Shown in pieces: positions 58,012-64,000 of a DNA stretch of 64,000 bases. The notes beneath the pieces are model-generated. The model was given only the letters and a program-made list of their open reading frames with translations. It was not told where the DNA came from and did not search any database. The number at the start of each line of letters is the position of its first letter. The first letter of the stretch is position 1. Both the position numbers and the translations under genes were made by a program. The stretch is from Phocoena phocoena (taxonomy: Eukaryota; Chordata; Mammalia; Artiodactyla; Phocoenidae): the NCBI RefSeq assembly GCF_963924675.1, contig NC_089238.1:38644879-38708878 (forward strand). Reading direction: 5' to 3'.

Positions 58012-58380
58012 ACCCAAATTATAGCCCATTTTGTTTTACTTCGGATTCCTAGAGAGTTTCTTCCATCTCCCACCTCACTGACTTTATGAATCTTTTGCCT
58101 TGAATTCAAACACTTCTGTTTGGTTGTTCTTGCTGGCATAGATACTACACTGACAAGATTTGCAAAATATCTCCTCCTTCTTGGGTGCTTTGTAAGTTTA
58201 GAGACTCACCTTACATCACTATCTACTGCCTTCCCCATGTAACCTGATAAGATATTTGTCTTGAGTCAAGATTGGTTATTTCTGCAGCAGTTCAGGCAGT
58301 AGTGATCCCAGGAGACAAAAACACAGTTATGCCATAGAATCAAAACCTTTTAAAGTGAACTAAGGGACTGAAGAGATCAT
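58012..58380. other. Unique sequence, nothing recognised
   Basis: Nothing recognised. Confidence 0.4.
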
Positions 58381-58384
58381 TGAT

Positions 58385-58465
58385 TCCCACTGTCCCTATT
58401 TTACAGATGGGTAAAAGACGATGTGTCCGGGTAATGGTCACACAGGAAATTACAGTTTGGAGAAG
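58385..58465 (-). repeat. MIR SINE fragment (antisense)
   Basis: 'ccctattttacagatgggta' followed by 'aatggtcacacaggaaatta' fits antisense MIR. Confidence 0.5.
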
Positions 58466-58699
58466 GGATAAGAGCACTGGGGTCTGACACCATGTACTTC
58501 TATTTATTAGGGGATGACTGTTATTCTGAGTTTATGAATATGCAAAGTATATATGATCTTGAGGGCATTGTAGGCAAGAACACATCGCTCTTCCACTCAG
58601 CACTAACTCTTCTCCACTAGCTCTCTGATTCTTGGAAAATCAGTTGCAGGTATGATGCCTTTCATTCAGTCACATTGGGACAGGTGAATGTAGTAGAAA

Positions 58700-58815
58700 T
58701 AACACCACACTTGGAGCCCTGCTGGCTATATTCTTGCTGTCACCTTGGGGAATATACGTAACCTCTTCAAACTTTGGTTTCTTCACAGGTAAAACATTTA
58801 ATGACAGTAGTTTTC
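58700..58815 (+). repeat. MIR SINE, 5' half
   Basis: 'gtcaccttggggaatatacg', 'taacctcttcaaactttggt' and 'ttcttcacaggtaaaacatt' fit sense MIR. Confidence 0.65.
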
Positions 58816-58854
58816 TCCAATCTAAGAGTTAATTTCACCTCTGTGACTCCTTCA

Positions 58855-58970
58855 GCCAATATTTATAGGATACCCACTAAATGCCTGGCAATACCTATGT
58901 GCTGTGACGTATATAAAACAGGATAAAACATCATCCCTCCATTTCAGGGCTTTGAATCTTAATGCTGGGT
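58855..58970 (-). repeat. L2 3'-end fragment (antisense)
   Basis: 'gccaatatttataggatacc', 'cactaaatgcctggcaatac' and 'acatcatccctccatttcag' fit antisense L2. Confidence 0.5.
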
Positions 58971-59254
58971 CTGCGCTGACCAGACTCTAGGAGCCTGGTA
59001 TTGTGTTTTCCAATGAGCTGAGATTCTGTGAACATGGTAAGAGCTTTTCACCCTTTGAGATAGCCCTACTAAAGGGTGATGTGCCCAGTGCAAAGTCATG
59101 TGCCCAGTGCATTTGAAAAGTCAAATGCCACCAGCAGGCTTTGTAGCAGGTATCAGTAGAGATGAGTTTACTGGGGAGGAGTGCCTGGTCATATTTTTGC
59201 AACTGTTATAATCAAGGCATTCAGGCTACTACCTCCACTGACTTCCCTTCCTCC

Positions 59255-59400
59255 CCCTTTCAAGCATTTACTCTGTGGTAGGCCTTGATCTAGGCATTAT
59301 AAGAGCTACCAAAATGAGCTGGCCTTTACACTCATGAAGTTCATGATCCTAGGGAGGACTGGGGAGGGACGGACATGGAGAGCATTGATGTTACCTAAAA
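59255..59400 (-). repeat. L2 3'-end fragment (antisense)
   Basis: 'agcatttactctgtggtagg', 'ccttgatctaggcattataa' and 'ctttacactcatgaagttca' fit antisense L2. Confidence 0.65.
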
Positions 59401-59630
59401 TGTTGGTATCTTCAGCGACCTGATAGAAGTGGTATCACCCTTTGTAAAGACAGCAGTCTAAGGTAGTAGTTTATAACGGACTCGACTGTACTTAGATTGT
59501 GATGGTTGAGGACATTTCTTATCTATGGAGGTATGTACCTTGATGAGTGAAAAAACTTACTTGCCCAGAAGCCCCTGTCTTGACATAAGCTCTCTTCTAA
59601 AATGTCCAGTCTTAGATAAGAAACACTTCC

Positions 59631-59666
59631 TGCATGTGCACGTGTGCATGTGTGCACGTGTGTGTA
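59631..59666 (+). repeat. 36-nt alternating purine-pyrimidine run
   Basis: TG/CA/CG steps alternate without a break ('tgcatgtgcacgtgtgcatg' and onward). Z-DNA candidate. Confidence 0.95.
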
Positions 59667-59759
59667 GACGTGTGGGTGCGTATTGTGGAGCGTAGACGCA
59701 TGGAGCATTACCCTTTTCTGTGGGCCATTGTCCTAAGAACACCCCCCCACACACACACC

Positions 59760-60440
59760 TTTACCTGTCAGTGAGCACGTTGTGTTCTTTCGTGAGACAA
59801 TACATCAGATGTTTACCTGGGACAGGTAAATGCTCTCTGGGAAGGATATGTGTTGAGTGGAGAAGACAGTGAAGTGAAGTTCTTAAGGAGTCTGGTTAAA
59901 AGGACCTTCGTGGTTTTGATGACAGTCATTCTGAAGAGAAAATGGTCCAGCATCTCTTTGGGGGGAACGTGCATCACTGTGAGGGGGCCATTTTATAGAC
60001 TTTATTGCTAATCTGCATGAGGAAATGGAGATGAATTAGCAAAACAGCAAAAGCTGGGACTTGTGAAAGTTACAAAATTCTTAAAAGATCCTCATTTAAC
60101 TTTTTTGGGGTTGGTCCCTTTGGTATAAAGCTTTTCCATTTTTCTCTTTTTTTATTATCTTTATGTCCCCATCCTTTACTCAAGGAAGGTCAAATTATGT
60201 CATTCTTTGGCAAAAACTATGCTGCTATAATTGCTTAAAAATGCATGATATAGTTAACGTCTCAAAATAGTTCAGAGTTTTGAAAATGAATCATGTTTCA
60301 AACAGTCATCAACAGCAGGCCACTTTGCCTGGCATTAAGTGTTTACTAGATGCAGAGTTTACCAAATGATCTCACTCTGTTCCATCATTTATTCCTGACA
60401 GCATCTAAGAATCACGAAGGAAATGAACATTTCTTGAGGA
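59760..60440. other. Unique sequence, nothing recognised
   Basis: No gene or nameable repeat. Confidence 0.4.
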
Positions 60441-60444
60441 ACTC

Positions 60445-60700
60445 ATAATGCTAGTAATCGTGGTTGTCATTTATCAAGCCCCTTTATGTGCCAGGCACTC
60501 TGTTAAGGCTGTATACATGCTACCATACTTTCCTGTCATGGCAACTCTATGAAGTAGGGATTACTATCTCAGGCTTTCTGAATGAGGATAATAAGGCTCT
60601 GGAAGGTTAGGTAATGTTCCTAAGGTTACAAAGGTAGTCAGTAGCAGAGCTGGAATACGAACAGAAGTTGCCCTGCCTTTAAAAACCACGCTGATGGAAG
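60445..60700 (-). repeat. MIR SINE (antisense), near full length
   Basis: 'ttatcaagcccctttatgtg', 'ccaggcactctgttaaggct', 'caactctatgaagtagggat', 'gcagagctggaatacgaaca' follow antisense MIR. Confidence 0.9.
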
Positions 60701-61280
60701 CAGCAAAGCCCATCTCCCATCTAGTGGCTAGATCTTCCTGATGAAGCAGACAGATGTCCCAGGATCAAGAAGACAGAGCAGCTTTGATGACCTCCTAACT
60801 ATAATTCAGACAAGTTCTTATCATGTATCAAGGTCTTAAGGGGACATTTTGCTTCTAACACCCTAGTGAGGATAGTACAGCTTTAGCCAATTGGCACTAT
60901 TTTCCATCATCAAACAATAAAATGTTGAGATAGCAATCAGTGCACATAGGAACTCAGTCAACACTGGTTACTGACTGGACACCTTGGGACAGCTTCAGAG
61001 AAGACCAGGAGGAGTGCAGCCACACGAGGCACAGAGCGATAGCATAAGAACGTTGAATGAAATGAGCAACTGCCTGGGTATTTCTGGAAACAGTCACTAG
61101 TTCTTTCTATGACGTAGGCAAGACACTTTTCTTTGTGCGCTGTTTGTTTTTCCATAAAAATAGCTATGTGATTTAAGGAGGTCTTTGGAACATACAGATT
61201 TTTAGGAGATTATTTGTTTTGCATCTATAGTCTTATGTAAGATTTATTCCCCCCACAATTTTTAAATATAAAACCAATTA
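60701..61280. other. Unique sequence, nothing recognised
   Basis: No gene or nameable repeat. Confidence 0.4.
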
Positions 61281-61285
61281 TATAA

Positions 61286-61311
61286 GTGTGTGTGTGTGTG
61301 TGTGTGTGTGT
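61286..61311 (+). repeat. (GT)n microsatellite
   Basis: 13 uninterrupted GT units. Confidence 0.98.
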
Positions 61312-61374
61312 AGTTAAATAGAGACTGTGAAGAAGGAATGTTAGAGGATTCTCAAAACTTGGGCTATTTATAAC

Positions 61375-61545
61375 AGTCATGTACTGAGGGCTTAACCCAT
61401 GGTAATGTGTTGAGCATTTTGTGTACATTATTTCCACTAAAAATATGATAAAGTAATATCTCCACTGTATAGATGAGCAAACTGAGGTTTTGTGAGGGTG
61501 AGTTGCTCAAGGTCACTCCTCTCATAAGCCCAGCTGGTCTGATGC
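61375..61545 (-). repeat. MIR SINE (antisense)
   Basis: 'gttgagcattttgtgtacat', 'gatgagcaaactgaggtttt' and 'gagttgctcaaggtcactcc' fit antisense MIR. Confidence 0.8.
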
Positions 61546-61549
61546 CAGA

Positions 61550-62060
61550 GTGTTCCCTTTCTCACTGGCACACTGACCAGAACTGCCTTTCCCACGTGCC
61601 GTGTGGGGCACATTTCTAGGGCTGGTCCACATGGCATGGCACCACCCTTCAGTGATGTGATGTTCCTTCCGGCCTAAAGCCAGACACAGCCTTTGTCCAA
61701 GAACCAAGCCAACTTGCAGCCAATATGAAACTGAGAGACTTGATTAGATGAAGGCACTCTGCTTGGTTAGTCGCTTTAGATAGTAAAGACCTGGAGGAGG
61801 TATGACCTTTTCAGAAGATGGGTTGATCAGTCCACCCAATTTAAGGACCTAAGCTCTGGTTCTTTCTGTTTCCCGTTACTTTACTAAACTCCCAGCTGAC
61901 CCGCATTACCCTCTGAAGATTCTGATTAAACAGCAGCTTCTTTTGATTCCAGCTATTTTCAGGCTCTAGGCAGCCAGCCTCTGGGTCACTCCGAGGAGAC
62001 AGCCTTCCATTCTGGGAGGGCCATCATTAAGGAAATGCTCCCACTCTCCACCCCAGAGGG
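61550..62060. other. Unique sequence, nothing recognised
   Basis: No gene or nameable repeat. Confidence 0.4.
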
Positions 62061-62064
62061 AGGG

Positions 62065-62230
62065 GCATGCTGGCACCTGTTGCGTCCTAACGCGTGTGAA
62101 GCACATCTCAGAGCAACTTAATAAGGCCAGTTGCCTCCCCATCTTACAGAGGAGCAAAGTGAGGATTAGAGGAGACGGTGCTTTCCGCATGAGATTCTGA
62201 ACCTGCCCTGCTTGCCCCCAAAGCCAGTCT
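62065..62230 (-). repeat. MIR SINE (antisense), diverged
   Basis: 'gcctccccatcttacagagg' then 'agcaaagtgaggattagagg' fits the antisense MIR core. Confidence 0.55.
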
Positions 62231-62234
62231 TCTC

Positions 62235-63120
62235 TTCCCAACACTGTTCTTTCCTCACTTTTTCCATTTAGCACTCAGGGTCTTTTTGGTGTCTCAAGAC
62301 AGTACAGAATGGCTTTCACCTTGCAAGCTGAGCATAATCTCTGAAGATCTCTTTTTTGCTCTCTGGGAGGAGTCCTTTCTTGGATCTCAGATGCAGAGTT
62401 CAGCTGCAAAGCTGGATCCATGTGCGAGGGAGGCAACAACGCTGCCTGGGAGTGGTGGGGAGTTCACTGGTTAAAGCCTGCTGGCTTAGGGGACCGTCTC
62501 TCTTCCCTTTTCTGGAGCAAGCGACATTATGTCTGGCCATGCTCATCTGCTTCGGTGCCCAATTCCATAGCCATTTCAAGTCTTTCCTCTCCCCAAAATG
62601 AGCATTTACTTTCCCATGGATCACTCCTTTGATATTTGTAACCATGTAGCTCCAGCTTAGAAAACAAATCAGGAGTGACATTCTGTTACTATATTTTCAG
62701 CTATAGCTCATAATTTGGTGTAAAGCTTGTCATTGTCTAAGAAACATATCCCTGTGCAGGGAACCCATTGGACACCAGAATGAAATTGACTAAATAAAAG
62801 CAGTTTCACTGAACAATTTGCAAATATCACTGCTTCTTGCCAAGCCTTTTTGGCAAAACTGTCTTCAGTGACTCTAGAGCTTTTCGAGCCAGAAAGAGAT
62901 TTGGGTTACCTTATGCTTCCCTCTCTCATTTTTCTGATATAAATACTTTCATTAAAATCACATAAGTCTCAGACAATAGAAATGTCATTCAGGGAAACAT
63001 TTGCATTTATTTTTCAGGAAACATTTTTCAGTTTTTCCTTTTCACAGGGAGGGGAGGGAACTTATTTTAGAGCCCAAAGTAAATAGTATTTGCAAGAGAC
63101 AGTTCTGCACTGCATATTGA
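62235..63120. other. Unique sequence, nothing recognised
   Basis: Three overlapping plus frames and one minus frame at 62286-62681 share the same bases; no motif in any. Confidence 0.4.

Positions 63121-63122
<2 letters not shown>

Positions 63123-63156
<34 letters not shown>
63123..63156 (+). repeat. (GT)n microsatellite
   Basis: 17 uninterrupted GT units. Confidence 0.98.
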
Positions 63157-63157
<1 letters not shown>

Positions 63158-63284
63158 TGTGAATGGGGAAGAAGGCATTACTGGAGCCATGTTTCTCTGT
63201 CTCTCATAGAGATTAAAATTGTGGAAAGAATCTCTTTGAGATAGGAAAGAAATATGGCACGAGGGATAATTGTGAAGACCTTGA

Positions 63285-63530
63285 CATACACATCAATGGC
63301 CATGGGTTCTAGTCCAAATCTAACCAACAACTGGTAGCATGATCCTATAAATTAAATATATATGTGTAAAGCATTATTAAGTTAAAAATTGAGTGGAAAT
63401 TTTTGAAAAAGGGAAAATGAAAAATAGACCAAAATCATAGCCCACATAGAGCTTAGACATGTTACTTAGTTTTTCTAAGCCTTAGAGTTTTCAATCTATA
63501 AAATTGGGTGTAAAAGAAGCAACAACCCAA
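63285..63530 (+). repeat. Possible MIR SINE, interrupted
   Basis: 'catgggttctagtccaaatc' and 'aacaactggtagcatgatcc' (left) join in order with 'agacatgttacttagttttt' and 'ctaagccttagagttttcaa' (right), with about 100 nt of unrelated AT-rich DNA (63347-63455) between. Confidence 0.4.
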
Positions 63531-63642
63531 ATTGATACTTATGCGATCATGTGACAGACTGCAAATGAAACTTAAGACAATATGTCATTAGGCTGATTTT
63601 CTACCTGACAAAATCAAAGCTCTTCCAGTTAAGCATTCTTTT

Positions 63643-63844
63643 TTTTTTTTTGCGGTACGCGGGCCTCTCACTGTTATAGCCTCTCCCGTTGCGGAGCACA
63701 GGCTCCGGACGCGCAGGCTCAGAGGCCATGGCTCATGGGCCCAGCCGCTCCACGGCATGTGAGATCTTCCCGGACTGGGACACGAACCCGTGTCCCCTGC
63801 ACTGTCAGGTGGACTCCCAACCACTGCACCACCAGGGAAGCCCC
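63643..63844 (-). mobile_element. CHR-2 SINE (antisense)
   Basis: T run, then 'gcggtacgcgggcctctcac', 'cgttgcggagcacaggctcc', 'ccgctccacggcatgtgaga' and head 'tgcaccaccagggaagcccc'. Perfect 13-bp target duplication 'taagcattctttt' at 63630-63642 and 63845-63857. Confidence 0.96.
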
Positions 63845-63857
63845 TAAGCATTCTTTT

Positions 63858-63960
63858 GAGACATATTTCAGTGGCACTTACTAACGGAAGATGCCATTTT
63901 GAATAGAACAATCCTTCCCCTTCCTTCATGAAGCTTATAGTCTAGTGACTAAGATCGCAC
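63858..63960 (-). repeat. L2 3'-end fragment (antisense)
   Basis: 'ccttccttcatgaagcttat' with 'agtctagtgactaag' fits antisense L2 (ccctcatggagcttacattctagtg). Confidence 0.5.
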
Positions 63961-64000
63961 GGCCAAAATGGGAGCACCTGGACTAGATAGCCAGGCCCCT

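Noticed and set aside
57483..58139. 218-codon minus-strand ATG frame as a gene
   Set aside because: Its central part is an antisense CHR-2 SINE; the same peptide block recurs at other SINE copies in the window.

Overview
This window is non-coding mammalian nuclear DNA, most likely from a whale or dolphin. The diagnosis rests on the repeats. Ten retroposons beginning with the tRNA-derived head 'ttccctggtggcgcagtgg...' match the CHR SINE families of cetaceans, hippos and ruminants, and at least four are the compact ~200 bp CHR-2 type that is abundant in cetaceans. I saw no ruminant Bov-A/Bov-tA or Bov-B, no pig PRE1 and no primate Alu. These family names are from memory and were not checked by a search.

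I find no convincing protein-coding gene, exon, tRNA, rRNA or other RNA gene. The longest open frames either lie inside antisense SINEs, lie inside triplet or pyrimidine repeats, or start without an ATG in unique sequence. The window is therefore intergenic, or the inside of a long intron; the sequence alone does not decide which.

Layout. The background is ancient MIR and L2 debris on both strands throughout, with hAT DNA transposon relics at about 10.7, 29.6, 32.8 and 51.8 kb. Two LTR relics sit at 18.9-20.1 kb, a MaLR/MLT1-like LTR in antisense followed by a second LTR-like element in sense. Worn L1 3' ends lie at 35.2, 37.1 and 40.5 kb, and a younger L1 3' fragment splits a MIR at 27.8 kb. 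On top of these lie the CHR SINEs, most with clean target-site duplications, at 0.6, 4.8, 30.4, 39.8, 41.0, 43.4, 45.4, 53.6 (one inside another), 57.8 and 63.6 kb.

Simple-sequence DNA is the most striking part of the second half. There is a 252-nt almost pure pyrimidine tract (48,536-48,787), a ~300-nt GGT/GAT triplet tract growing out of a MIR tail (49,931-50,240), a 53-nt perfectly alternating purine-pyrimidine run (47,302-47,354), and several long (TG)n runs. Unique stretches with no recognisable repeat (for example 25.1-25.4 and 33.6-34.2 kb) are the only places where a conserved regulatory element could reasonably be sought. I did not find a new biological system; the items worth a second look are insertion histories and unusual DNA structures.
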